From Pocillopora verrucosa (lineage: Eukaryota; Cnidaria; Anthozoa; Scleractinia; Pocilloporidae), in the NCBI RefSeq assembly GCF_036669915.1, contig NC_089320.1:344245-408244 (forward strand): a DNA stretch of 64,000 bases, read 5' to 3'. Below, one piece after another: positions 34,687-46,945 of the stretch. Below the pieces are notes generated by a model. The model saw nothing but the letters and a program-made list of their open reading frames with translations. It made no database searches and had not been told where the DNA came from. The number at the start of each line of letters is the position of its first letter. The stretch's first letter is position 1. Made by a program: the position numbers and the translations under genes.

Positions 34687-35389
34687 CTGTGGTTTTTTTT
34701 TCTTGCAGCTTGGACTCAAGGACTCAAGAACTCTTCATCTTTAATTACTTCTAGCTTGCGAGGATTATTTCGTTGCTTGTATGTCATCAGCAGATCAAAT
34801 TATGATCTATTTGATTAAATTGTGTATGCTCTTTTGTACGTGGGTGTTTTTGTTGTTGCTTTTTTTTTTTTTTTTTTGGAAAAGCACGCGAACGTTTTTT
34901 CCCTCTAAAGTAATTTTTAAAGATGTTACGTCGGATGTTTCATCGACAAACTTCATGCAAAAAAAAATATTTTCCTCACTCTTTTCCTCGAAGTGTAAGT
35001 GCGCAACTTAAAAATGTCCTAAAGGCGCAGCTTCAGCAAACTTTACACCTGAAGTAAAAATAATTGACATTTGAAAGTAAACACTGGTACTCATTTCATT
35101 GTTCTTCACATTTCGTGTCAGTCGGGAGACTTATTTGAGCGTTATGTTTTAATTTGAAAACGAACTCAGCGAACAGTTAATTTTGAAACTGTGTTCCAAA
35201 ACCATAAAGTTTTAACTAGGAGCGTATAAAAATGGATGGTAACCAATAGGCCAAGATTCCGATTTCGCTCGGTTGATGGAAATTAACTGTCATAATATGT
35301 GAACTTCGTGAACTAGATGCGAGTAAAACTTTTTTATTCACATATTTCACATTCCCATTACAGTTCTGCGACAAATTAGAAGCCATACA

Positions 35390-36334
35390 ATGGTAGACTC
35401 ATTTTGCGAATATTTGCTGCAACTATGGCCAGATACATCTGAAGTGAAGACGTTTCGCTGGACGTGTATCGCAAATGTCGTCTTAAACAGCTTTTTATGT
35501 TATACTGCTGTGGTGTTAAATGCTATAACGATCCACGGAATACGAAAAACATCCTTCTTACCAACACCTCTGAAGACTTTGCTGTTGAGTCTTGCTGTTT
35601 CAGATGTTGGTGTTGGTATATTTGCTCAGCCATTGTTTACTTCAGTTTATGTCAAGTTGCTGGCACAACACTCTCCTGAGTGTCCTCTCTATAAGACTGT
35701 CTATGCCTTATCAGTACTGTTTTGCATGGCTTCTTTGAGTGGCGTTGCAGCCATCAGCTTGGATAGATTCTTGGCCATTCATCTTCATTTAAGATACCAT
35801 GAACTTGTAACGTACCCGCGCGTACTTGTTGTGGTAATATTCAATTGGATGTTGAGTGCGTTTGTTTCGCTGATGTGGTTCTGGGTTCCACTGCGCATTG
35901 CGTACCCTCTTATCTATATTCCCTCGATCCTCTTTCACCTAGTGAGTGCGATGGCTTGTATCAAGATTTATCAAGTTGTGCAACGCCATAAAAACCAGAT
36001 TAATTCCCTGCAAGTACAGTGCGAAGAACAAAGGCCTAGTGAATTGGTAAATTCTGCTGGCCTCCGAAAGTCTGCAGTCGGTGTATTTTACGTGTATGGG
36101 GCGTATTTAACTTGTTACTTACCTTCTTCATTCTGTTACATTGTCGTAGCACTTAACGGTCCAAGCATTCGGTTAAAAGTGTTTATCTCTTTCGCGAATT
36201 CTCTTGTATTCCTTAATTCGACTTTAAACCCAATACTTTATTGTTGGAAGATGAGACACATTCGACACTCTATCATGAACATGTTACGCAACACACTGGC
36301 TGTATTCAGAAACTCTTTATCACTGGAAGAGTGA
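35390..36334 (+). CDS. GPCR2: intronless class A receptor, duplicate of GPCR1
   Basis: 314 residues, open throughout, with all the landmarks of GPCR1 (LAVSD, C98, DRF, CYLP, NPILY). It differs at P4S, L22F, M42V, G97E, F100L, H169R, V229A, A237G, I241T, L261R, S269A, N304A and R305V. The G97E and H169R changes lie next to or in extracellular loops and could alter ligand binding; that is inference. The acceptor TTCCCATTACAG is conserved at 35363, before the ATG. The nearby AATAAA of copy 1 reads AACAAA here (36424-36429), so the transcript may end elsewhere. It converges with lipase C2. Confidence 0.9.
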   Translation: MVDSFCEYLLQLWPDTSEVKTFRWTCIANVVLNSFLCYTAVVLNAITIHGIRKTSFLPTPLKTLLLSLAVSDVGVGIFAQPLFTSVYVKLLAQHSPECPLYKTVYALSVLFCMASLSGVAAISLDRFLAIHLHLRYHELVTYPRVLVVVIFNWMLSAFVSLMWFWVPLRIAYPLIYIPSILFHLVSAMACIKIYQVVQRHKNQINSLQVQCEEQRPSELVNSAGLRKSAVGVFYVYGAYLTCYLPSSFCYIVVALNGPSIRLKVFISFANSLVFLNSTLNPILYCWKMRHIRHSIMNMLRNTLAVFRNSLSLEE

Positions 36335-36512
36335 TAAACGTGTCATCAAACTTAGACTAGGATCTTATTTTTTATAGTAAGAAGTGCACGCAACCAGGAT
36401 TTGGTTTGGCCCAATTGCGAAGTAACAAATACATACAACGGCAGTAACGAAATAGAATTTGCTTTTCCTGCCATGTATTGATCGATTATGAAATAGCTAA
36501 GTAATGATGACG

Positions 36513-36559
<47 letters not shown>
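36513..36559 (+). repeat. (AAT)n microsatellite
   Basis: About 15 uninterrupted ATA/AAT triplets downstream of GPCR2; absent at the equivalent position after GPCR1. Confidence 0.95.
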
Positions 36560-36561
<2 letters not shown>

Positions 36562-37175
36562 TAAGTGCGGGATATAAGTATGATGAAGGGAAAAACGCCC
36601 CGAATGTTGTTTGTTGTCTTACTGGCGCTAACTAATGAGCGCGGAAGGGGACAGGACATAGTAATTTAATCAAGCGTGGTGGGTGAAGGAACTTATGAAT
36701 TGTTTCATCACTTTGTTCAATATGATCATATTTGATTGTGTTTTTTAGATGCTTTTAGTTATTCAAATTAATTTTTTATTGATCGCAGCCTCAGATTGAC
36801 CCTCAACTTTCCGAGCTTTGCCCAGCCGGCCACCCAGCTCACCTCAACTCAATCCTTATCAGTCTCCCTCGCACGTTTTCTTTTGTTTTAATTCGGAGAA
36901 AAATTGATTACTAAGGTATCATAGTCTTACAACGTCATAGGTAATAAAAACCTTCCCAACTTTTCTTTTTTTTCCCCCCTAGAGTTCTAGAAGTGGATAC
37001 TGAGGCGTATCCTTTTTGTCATTTTCAATTATTTCCCAGAAAATTAGAACAATTGTCCATAAAAAAAGGTGAAAATCAGTTCTTGGGGCCATAACGAACA
37101 GAGGGGTGTCTCCATTTATTTTTTAAAGATAAAACAAGTGAACAAAGCAAAACAAAACTCAAGGAAGAAAAGAAA

Positions 37176-37181
37176 TTTATT
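37176..37181 (-). promoter_or_regulatory. Lipase C2 polyadenylation signal
   Basis: AATAAA on the minus strand, about 80 bases beyond the proposed C2 stop, at the same relative place as in C1. Confidence 0.6.
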
Positions 37182-37259
37182 CTTCAATCATTCGTTTGAC
37201 TTGAACCGGTGGATTCTTTAATCAAGACGTAGATCCACAATCCTTTGCACTTGCACACT

Positions 37260-40200
37260 TTAGCTCAACCCTAACGAACCGAAAAGAGAAAAAATAGTTT
37301 GTTTAGGTTGTCTCCACTCTGTCACAGTGGAGTGATCCTCTTTCATAGGGAAAAAGACCTTAAGCAAAATAACCTCACGTTCAAACCATGGAGCCTTTTA
37401 TCTTTCTTATCAAATTGCAGGCCCAGACAATTGCAAGTGCCTTCGCAGTCCAGTTAGCGATGGCGTTATACTGCCCTTTGGAAGGAATGGGTGAAGGCCC
37501 GCAAAAGCCTGGATTCATTTTCAAACCTCAATATCTGCGATTGCTTTCATTGGGAATCAGTTGGTCAGGTACCAGCCACACTCCAATATGATACTGCGCT
37601 CATGATTTATAGAAATCAAAGAAAATGCAAAGTATAATGAAGTAAAAGAACAAATACAGCAAACAGAAAGCATCTAGTTAACATAAAGTAATTACGGCAA
37701 ACTTCGGTTAACGCAATCAGCGCTCAAATTTATGTATGGGTACCATACGACTTAGACCGGGTGTTACACAAATAATCTGAGCTTAATCAACGGTGCTGCA
37801 AAACCATCTGGAAGAACAAATAAACACCAACATACCGCAAAATGGGGGGTTGCTATTTGTCTTTAGGTAAAAATTGCCAGTTGGTGCTGTTTTGTCGGCA
37901 TCATATCCCATGGAGGGGCATTTACCATGGCATGGAGTGCTCTTTCTTCTCTCACAGTCTGAGAGACTGTGGCATGGTAACGCTTTCCAGGAGCAATTGT
38001 TTTGAACTGAAGCAATGTAGTATTCTGGAGCCCTCATATGGTCACAGATCACTGTCTGGAAGATAGCTAAAGAAAGAAAAATCATTTTAGTTGAGTGTTT
38101 TAAATTTTTGTCAGTCCTTGTACCGCTTATCTGTATTTCCTTTTATTTCTCATCGCCTGTTTCTAAAGTTTCTTCCTTTGCATTTTTTTTTTGTTGTTTT
38201 CTTGATCAGGTTGATTTTTGAAAAGGTTATTGAAAGGCACTTTACCACTCGTTTCAAAAAGTAACTTGGAATAAAGAAAGTAATGCAGATCTAAAACAAA
38301 CCAAAACAGACCCTGTGTCAAAACGGAAAGAAAGGATGGCAAGAGATACGAAAAAGAGGATTTTGGCCTGTGTATGTTATTATGTTCGCCATTTTGATTT
38401 CTGCTCAGCACATGAATTCCAAACTAGCGAAAATAGGAATGCTCAGGTGACCACAACAACTGCTTTTTTTCCTTTAACTGTCACATTATGTGCTTTTAGG
38501 GATTAACCCGAGCTGAACAACTCACTGAAGTCAAGTGGCAGGTTTCTCTAAAAAAAATTAAAAAAAAATAAGGAAGAAGATCACAAAATTTGCCCCCGAA
38601 GGAAATGGAATCTAAAATTGACACCTCCTGAAACCTCCTACGGAGTGGATCTCTTGAGGAATATTCTATTTCTATTGCAATGTGCAGAAACGTACCCAGC
38701 TTCGCAAGTTTTTGTCTACAGCCAGGCTGTCGGACGCCTCCATTTGGAAAAAAGTCTGCATGACCAGCCTCCTTACGCATCCCGAAACCGAGTAATCCAC
38801 CCTTCGGTGGCATGTCAGTGTGTATGACGTCAACGTATTTAGCATCACTTTTATCCAATCGGAAGCGAGCATCGCCGACATTGGTAAAAAGGGGTCCCGC
38901 TGGATCTAATCCTATAAAAAGAAAAGACAGCAAGGGTCGGTCCAAAGTCAAGTTTGAGTCAGTACGAGGGCTTGAATGAATACACAGGTAAAAGCAGTCC
39001 TTCACCGATTGGTTTCCCAACCAAATGGGAAGCAAGGTGGACAAGAAGGATATTTGAACAGGACTTTCAAGCACATGTGGGCCAAACGAAAACTTACATT
39101 TCAAACAAAGTATTTCCCATATTTCGCAAAGCCTCTGCATGTGTCTTAGTTTTAATTAACGAATCTTGAATTTTCTGCCCGTGATCGTTACCATTCAACA
39201 ATAAAAATTTTGCTGGAAATGGCAGAGGGAATTTAATGTAATCCATGGTATGTAGAATTTTTTTTTCCCAGAAGTACCTGTTATACGGCCAAGTGTCATT
39301 CTGGCTTTATCCTTCAGATAAGTTCCAGCATATCCTGCTGCTTGAGCACCAAGGCTAAATCCTATAACATAAAACTTGTCGACCAAGTTACGTGACCCAC
39401 CGGCACTGGAAATCAGGAAACTTATAAGCTCTCCCACCTGAGCCCCTACAAGTTGAGTGTTTCCAGCAGACTGGTAATAATCTTTTTTTGCTCCTTTGGA
39501 CCAGTCCACCAAAATTACATTGCAGTCCTCTCGGTTCTTCAACGCGTTTTTCATCCGTGTGGCCCAGCCTTTTGAATTCTCTAGATTTGATGTGGTGTAT
39601 GAGAGAGAGATATAAATTATTTAGTCATTATGTCTCTTATGGAAGTGAATAATTGTGCCACACCAGATGTATGCGTCTGCGAAACTAGTGGCTGAGGACT
39701 GTTTAAAACTGGAGTGAAAAAATATTAAATTCTGAAGGGCTTGCATTCGGCGCATGGAATGAACTCCTTCTTGGGGATTAGGTCATAAAGCTTCAACCGC
39801 TCCTATTTTTATCAATGACCTTTTTCGAGGGGAAGGGATCAAATATCAAAACTTTCCATGACCAGTTTATTAATCTGCCACTCAATGATTTAAAAATGTT
39901 CTGGGGATAGTGAACACCCAAGTTGATGTCCTGCCCCCCCCACCCCCACCAGATTTTACATTCTATGCAGATCCCAGGTTTAAGGGCTCTAGCTGCAGGC
40001 ATTCGTGGTACTTACCCCTCCATCCATGAATCACGAAGATAGTTCGTCGCATGATGTTGAACTTAGCCGCCCTCAATCTACTTACTCTAACATCATCAAC
40101 TTCCCCAGAACCACTTCTGGTGAACATGGTAAATTTAGTACCAACATCAGATGGGCTTTGTGGTAATTTTGCTCTAATCCTGAAAAACGTCCAACGAACT

Positions 40201-41620
40201 CCAGGGTGTTTATTGAAGCAGCCGTATTTCCCATGGCATACCCTTGGGGGCTTCTTTTTAAATAAGAAACCTGTAGAAGTAAAGATAACGCAGAAGTGGA
40301 TCGTCAGTATTTCGGCACATCGGCATCGTGTTCCATGTAGTCGGTAAAGCGAAAGTAAAAGAGCTGCCGCCAAGTATTGGATGCAGTGTCTCACGCGGAA
40401 CTTCTAAAATATGAAACCTGTGAGGCGTATCGTCAGTAGGTAGCACTTTTCGTTCGATCTCAAATGCTTGCGTCCGTGAAGTTTGATTGGACCGAAAGTT
40501 CATTTAAATGTCAACGTGGTACCTTGCCCTAAAATATTTTACAAATTCATTTTTATGTGGATCAAGATGGTTATTCATTTTCTGGGATTTATAATTTATG
40601 TGAACCAATTTTATTTTTTGAGACTTGTTTAGGTAGTACGTTTGCGTATTGTGCAACAAGCTCGTTTCCTAGTTACAATACTGAAATATAATCCTATTGT
40701 CTATTTTTCCCTTTCGAATACAAATTAGAGTGACGTGGACCCTTTCGAGAAATAATATTTAAAAGCGAGATATTAACTAATATTCCGGTATCTAAACTCA
40801 GTAAGTCTTTTACTCATAAATACACTCTCGTCGCCTGACAACTTACTGAGGATAAATAAGGTTATTATGAATTTGGGTACGAGTTAATGAATGCTCATAG
40901 TCATGGAAAAAAATTGTCTAGGGATCGCTGATTAGGTAGAGGTTAAACCTCAGTCGACAGCTATTTCTGGAACTAAAAGTCAAATTTATGCAAACGACCA
41001 AATAAACCATACAGATAAGTATTGTTTATATGCAAATAAGTCGCGCTTCTTTACGCTTGAGCGGCAGACTCACTATTGATTGTAAAGAGAGAAAACGTTT
41101 GTATCCAAATAAAAAGTCTTGGTGTCTTTCCTTCAACCATGAGACTGACAAATACCTAAAAAACGTTGGATCGATAGTAGAATATCCTATTAGCGGGGTA
41201 AGCCACTAAAGAAACTGTTATGCTGCGTCGGTGGGGGGCATAACAAGATAATTCGGTTTCGTAACATGAGTGGCTGCTATAAAGAGTTTCTCAAGCTGAC
41301 ATTGGCCCTTCGTCAGAGCAAACGTTTGTATCCAAATACAAAGTCTTAGTGACGTTCCTTAAATCACAGTGAATGGCAAAGCCAGGGCTAACGCTCGAAA
41401 AACAAATCTTGAAACTCTTTATGGGGATTAATTTAAATATTCGACTCAGTTGATGAAGCGAAACAATCTTTGAATATCTTAACCCAGCCTGAATGATACT
41501 CACTCATTGGAGGGATCTTTAAAATAGGTGAAAGTAAATAACGACCGTATGGCTTCAGTACTCACCCTCTGCTGCTGCAGTTAAGATTATAAGTAACAAG
41601 ATAACTTTGTTTGCCAACAT
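37260..41620 (-). CDS. Lipase C2: secreted pancreatic-type lipase, intact
   Basis: Minus-strand exons: 41620-41566 (signal MLANKVILLLIILTAAAEG), 40270-40016, 39580-39278, 38911-38696, 38066-37836 and terminal 37270-37260. Their lengths are identical to C1 (55, 255, 303, 216, 231), all phase 1, and the product is about 356 residues. HGWR, GFSLG, GLDPAGPLF, GHADFFPNGG and CDHMRAPEYY are all kept, so a working Ser-Asp-His triad is predicted. Intron 1 is only 1.3 kb because about 2.1 kb present in C1 is gone. It is the duplicate of C1, with scattered replacements (for example CERRKSTPCHG against CEAGKNTTCDG). The short terminal exon is tentative. The genes may differ in expression, since the region just before the ATG has diverged. 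Confidence 0.85.
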
Positions 41621-43897
41621 TTCTTCCGTCCTTCGGCCTCGCCTTAGCCTTGTTTCAATTTCGTGGTTTCAATTTCGGTGATGCTGATTGTCCGAAATCG
41701 TTCAACGTAATGAAAATATCTCATCATATAATAAAGTTTGATTTTGAAAAGGTTGGAACATTGCCCAATATTTCGCATTAGCCCACGTCACACCTTGAAT
41801 GAACAACCAATCGGATTTCGATAAAAATTAGAATTTTTTAACTAGGCTTGAGTTTTATTATACGAAATCTCTAACATGTTTTCTTAATTTCTATCATACT
41901 GTCACTGAATAAGATAGATCAATCTGATGTATCATTCATATCCGAAAAACTCAATATAAATGTAAATAACAATTATTTTTTGTTAACCTAACAGTTTGAG
42001 TGCAAACTCGAGACTTGTTAATATTTTGTAGAATCAGTCGCTCAAAAGTGGCTGGATATATTATTTTCAAACTTCAACTTCAGAGCATTGAAAAACCAAT
42101 CTTCCTTCTTTCTTCTTTGCATTCGAACGATTTTCAGGCATGAGTTGACTAAAGGATTGATATTTGAAACAGTGGGTGTACTGTGCCCATCAATGTTCAT
42201 ATGCTAATGTACGAGGTAATTCAACAGCGGTTTATGGGAATGATCGATGGATTTTTTTTCTCCACTTGAGGATTTAACTTTTGGGGTAAAGCCTCTTATT
42301 AGAGTGATTTTCAACAAATTTGATCTGGTTATTCAAGTTTTTTTTTTAATTGATCAGCTGCGTCATGACACCGTTCACAGAAGGAGCTCTGAATTAAATT
42401 CTATATCCCCTAGGACAATCAGTTTTCATCCCCCGCAATTCTTAATCTGTTTCGAGCTATTTTGCTAAATTTTCAAACGGTTTCTCGTATCAAAGAGGTG
42501 ACATTACTTAGCAAATTAAGAGAACCTTTTGTCGCAATATTTCTCGGACGCTAAGTTAGGTCCTTTGATCTTGTTATTGGTCTTGAAATATAGCATATAT
42601 GGAACATATATGCCACAATAAAAATGTCAATAATCTTTTGCATAGAAACGTTGTTAGTCGAGGGAAGAGGCCGAGAAATAGTACCCTTTAGTTGGCTTGG
42701 GGTATGATGTTGACATCTGTTTTCTTTCGAATAACTTGCGTGAAGATTGGACAGATACTTAGTAATATTGAAATTGAGTGACGTCAAAATATCTTTATAT
42801 TACCCAGAAAAAAAGCGATTGGAATAGCAAAACTAAGTTAACTAACAGACAGTTCGAGTCAAAAGCTTAATGTATACATTACTGGTACTTTAAAGCACTC
42901 TCAACAGGTTTTACAGGTAAACTTGTCCAAAAACACGTCGTTTCGAATTCCATTGGAGCAGCAAAATTACCAGACATCGACTCGCGAAGTTCAATACGAG
43001 GATTTACGAATCCCGTCTAAAATAAGCGTAATAACTGTGAATGCAGAATAGCATAAGTTGCTCAGCGAGAGCGACTCCAGACATAAAGCAAATTGGAGTC
43101 ACGTGGGATAAAAAATACTCCACTCGTCTCGAGTAAATTATGGGATTACAAATAATATGAAGTTATCTGGAGAGCAAAGTATTTACAGTGCAAGTGTCAA
43201 ATCCCTTACATAATGATTGTTCCCCTGAAAACACTTCTTCTGTCCATCTAAAGCCAATGTATCTTTGATGACGTAAATACTTGATATATATATCTTGCAT
43301 AATTACGCAACGGAAATCTTGTGAAGAACCTCATCCTCTTATTATTACTTGTATTTCTTAACTTAAGATTTACGTCAGACATATCTTTACAAAGTGTGTT
43401 ACGAATTTCATGAAAAACCACTCACAAATGATGTCCGTTCAAAGATTTGATCAATTTTTAGCACTAAGCTGTCCAAGCGCTTCCCATGCTTATCTATATT
43501 GGAAATACCTAACAACCACACCATGTACATACCGTGAATCAATCCAATGAATGAAACAAAGACGGCAAAGTATTTGGTTGGCAACATCTAGTTTTCACCT
43601 ATCGCTGATTTGTTTATGTTCTTGTCTGGTCAATGCATTCAAAGTTATTAAACCGGTGAGAAAGATATTAAAAATTAATTGACAATTAGACCTTATTGTC
43701 ACGTCTAGAAGGATCATTCTATTGTAAAGAGTTGACCTTGCTCGCGGCACATGTCACAGTTGAAAGAAAGCAAACAAGAAATAATTTCCTGATTAATTCA
43801 CTCGCTTTCATTAAGTAATTGCAAAAAAGCATGTGCTTTGAAAAATTGAAACTAAATTTGCGTGATTGAATGTACTTCGGAGATATCGAACGTAAAA
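41621..43897. other. Upstream flank of lipase C2
   Basis: No gene seen. It is the duplicate of 28582-30411, with one extra stretch around 42000-42360 that includes a block (GATTTTTTTTCTCCACTTGAG to TTGATCAGCTGCGTCATGAC) shared with 56320-56470 and, in part, 46945-46970 and 62597-62620. Confidence 0.5.
41894..41903 (-). promoter_or_regulatory. Conserved upstream element of lipase C2 (one copy)
   Basis: TCATACTGTC, 274 bases upstream of the C2 ATG, in the same context as in C1. Confidence 0.45.
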
Positions 43898-44756
43898 CGT
43901 AGGGGGCATCTCAAGATATTAAGTATAACAACTGAATTTATAAAATAATTAGGCGACCGCAAAGAGTTTTTAAAACTAAAAACTCATAACGGTGGCCAGC
44001 TTACATTATCAACCCAGTGTTAAAAGACAATTTATCTGGCCCAAATTAAACCTCCCCACTGAAACTCTCTTGTAATTAATCTAGCTCCCATAGATGTAGA
44101 CTGGAAAATTAGGGAAAGTTTACAGTGGAAATAAAAAGCACTCCATACGGTTAAACAAAAACTTGAGAGAAGTTAAAGCAGCATAACTGCGAACACCCCG
44201 CTGATGCTTATTCAGAAGCCCACTCTCCCTAGAACTGCCAGAGTCACGGTACAGTAGAGCGTTGAAGAAACATGATGCTAAAGGAGGTTTTGCGGTGTTG
44301 TTTTCCATTGTTTTCCTAGTTCAGAGTGGAGATAGCCGTCGGTTTCTTTATAAAGCTGGTGCATGTGCACCAAACAGTTGAACTGTGAAACATGGGGAAA
44401 GGTTTAAATGTTTGTGCACGAAACGCAGAACGACGAAAACAAACTGGAGGCTTAGCTTGGTTTTATCGATTTAGTGGCAAACGTAAATAGTCTTTGAAGT
44501 TGCCATTTCGAGTGTTAGTCCTTCTTTAGGGCGAATGAAGCGCTGACGCTCGAAACCTCAACTTTAGAGATCACTGTGACTAGTTTACATTATAATTGTT
44601 GTTGATAAAAATAAAATGATCTTGTTTTAAACCCCCACCGACGTAGCACCACAATTATTTTAGAAACCTTGCCCTTTATTTATTCGTGTATTCAAAATAA
44701 GATCTATGCCATCGACAAGAAAAAAGAAGCCACTTATATTCATTGCAATTCGAGTC
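43898..44756. other. Intergenic, after the duplication
   Basis: No supported gene. 44507-44554 forms an imperfect hairpin (TTCGAGTGTTAGTCCTTC against GAAGCGCTGACGCTCGAA), which looks like the end of a dispersed repeat; the family is not certain. The 62-codon frame at 44120-44308 is not recognised. Confidence 0.4.
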
Positions 44757-45330
44757 ATGTTATCTCAAGCTAGTTATTTAATCAGTGAAAAGAGCTTTCT
44801 CAGATCACTTTATGACTTTCCGCGGATAAATAACGTTATTAGCAAATTTTGTTGGTTGTATTGCATGGCATCTATCATGCACATATGGATATGAAGAAGA
44901 GGAAGATGAAGATGAAGAAAAGATGAGGAGAAGATCAGATAATCATGTGTATGTATTAAGGATACTCAAAGAAAAGAAAGGCACTTCTGATAAGATAATC
45001 TTGGGAAGTTGAATTAAGTCAAAGGTTATTTTTTCATCTGGGTGCCAAATATAAAATGAAGATTCGAGCCAAAGCCCAAATAGACATTAGCCACAAGAGC
45101 TGGTCAACTGCGAATGATTCACGTTTCTCCTATAACTTAACCCAGTCTTGTTTATTTTTGGGGCAAACCCTTGCATCCAACACAAAGTCTACTTCTTGTT
45201 CGTGCAATAATGACACTAAAACACTACCAAACATTACCAGGTTGAACCAAATATACACTTAATATATCTTAAGCGAGTACGAATGTTCCTTACTTATTCA
45301 AGACATACTTGTGGCTTGAATACTTATCCG

Positions 45331-45392
45331 CTGCTGCTGCTGCAATCAGGAATACAAGCAGGCAAATAAGAAATAACTTTCTTAGTCACCAT
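45331..45392 (-). pseudogene. Orphan, broken lipase exon 1
   Basis: Starts ATGGTGACTAAGAAAGTTAT like C3 exon 1 (MVTKKVI) but carries a small insertion that shifts frame, giving a PDCSSSSG ending and a stop, and its donor position reads GGATAAG, with no GT or GC. No lipase exon 2 follows. It is the left-hand relic of the duplicated 5' block. Confidence 0.75.
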
Positions 45393-45620
45393 TGTTTTAT
45401 TCCTTTGGCCTCAGATTTATTTCCGTTGTTTCAAGTTGGGTAAAGGATGCTCGTCCCGATTCGACCAGTGTGATTCCTATATCCTATAAAGCAGTACAGT
45501 GTTATCTGAAATTATTGCAATATTCCTCAATATTTACACGTTTCTCACGTCATTATCGACCAATGGCGAGTGCGCAGTCGGCCTGAATACCATTACACGT
45601 AACGAATTTTTTTCTTAACG

Positions 45621-45694
45621 TCTGACATACTGTCTGACGTACTGCCTGACATACTGTCTGACATACTGTCTGACATACTGTCTATCATACTGTA
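45621..45694 (-). promoter_or_regulatory. CATACTGTC-type tandem array upstream of the broken exon 1
   Basis: About seven 11-base units (TGACATACTGTC and variants) starting about 230 bases upstream of the former ATG. Equivalent to the single element upstream of C1 and C2 and to the arrays upstream of C3 and C4. Confidence 0.5.
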
Positions 45695-46558
45695 GCTGGC
45701 CATGGCTAAGCGACAAAATGACAGTTTTAGCTGAAACCGTGGCCCCCAAATAATTTTCTCACCTCGCCCAAAAACTTTAGAGGTAGTTGGACGAAACACG
45801 TCGGAGAATAAAGACGTTTTACTACTAAAAGCAGGGTGCTGCTCACTAGTTCAGTTTTTAAAAAATTTTTTAAAGAAATAATTAAAAAAATTAATTAAAA
45901 ACATTGCTAGAAAATTGGTTTAAAAATTAATTTAAAAATTATCAAAAATAGTCTAAAAAATTATCAACAAAAGAGCTACAAAATCAAAAATTAGTTAAAA
46001 TTTTAAAAAAAATTAATTTTAAAAAATCACCAAAACAATTAGTCAAAAAAATTATTTTAAAAAAATTACCAATAAACAATAAATTAACAAAAATTAACAA
46101 AAAAATTAATTAAAAAAATTATTAGAAAAAAATTTTTTTTTTAATTATCAATCACTCAAGGTGGCTAGATATAGGTGTTTTTAATCTATATTTTTCTTCC
46201 CAATAGCTTTCTTAAACCACAATGGTGATATTTCTAGCGTTGAAACATCAACTTTCCCTCTTTGCAGTCGAACGAGTTTCAGATGCATGTAAACCAAAAG
46301 ATTAAAATGTTTGAAACAGCTGGCTAGAGGTGACACCGGCTTTCAAAGGTATGCATAAAATAAAGCAACGTATAAATGAAACAGCGGCAAGATTACAGTT
46401 ATTGCGAGAAAGACTTGCGCCAAAGACTTAAAACACCATCATCAAAATTAAAATATAGCTTTCCCAACTAAAATCTTTTGAACAAAAATTCTGAAAAATT
46501 ATTTAAAATCAAATGGCTCATATTTATTTGTCTCTGGTGAATAATTTATTCATATCAT

Positions 46559-46945
46559 ATGGAGAGCACTGAAGGCCTTTCGGAGCAAGCCATCGCAAAT
46601 ATGTTCAATTCTGCGTTTGTTGAACCTCTGAAGTCTTTTCAGAGATTGGAGTCTATTCCGCCCCTTCGAAAAGGAACGCACACCGCTGATCTATCCGAGT
46701 CTGCAATACTATCAGCACTGGAAAAGTTGAACCCGCGAAAGGCGGCTGGGCCGGACGAGATACCCAACTGGCTTCCAAAGGAGTATACTGATATCCTTGC
46801 ATACCATGTCTCCTCGATCACAAACTGTAGCATTGCTGAAAATAGACTTCCACTTGCATGGAAGATGGCTCATATAAGACCAATACCTAAAGTTAAGCAT
46901 ATCGTGGTCATCACTAAGCATATTCGCCTCATATCCCTGACTTAA
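46559..46945 (+). mobile_element. Non-LTR retrotransposon (LINE) reverse-transcriptase fragment
   Basis: An open stretch of 128 codons with the start of a LINE reverse-transcriptase domain: KLNPRKAAGPDEIPNWLPKE, then LPLAWKMAHIRPIPKV and ending RLISLT, where an intact element would continue. There is no catalytic YxDD block and no endonuclease, so it is a dead fragment. It directly abuts the lipase upstream block at 46945 and interrupts the 44757-46555 copy compared with 52556-54600. Confidence 0.85.

Larger units (their letters stand above)
30422..43897 (+). repeat. Segmental duplication, unit 2
   Basis: Second copy of 16585-30414, in the same order and orientation: TLDc 3' end, GPCR2, lipase C2 and upstream flank. 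It ends near ATATCGAACGTAAAAC, after which the sequence is unrelated to unit 1. It contains an extra 1.3 kb near 32297-33630, an AAT microsatellite, and a 2.1 kb deletion in lipase intron 1 compared with unit 1. Confidence 0.85.
44757..46555 (+). repeat. 1.8 kb block, copy of 52556-54600
   Basis: The text from CTCAAGCTAGTTATTTAATC to the TTTAAAATCAAATGGCTCA region matches 52556-54600, including a lipase exon 1, its upstream CATACTGTC array and a low-complexity A/T stretch (about 45845-46150 and 53575-54180). The block marks an older duplication of the 5' end of a lipase gene. Confidence 0.75.
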
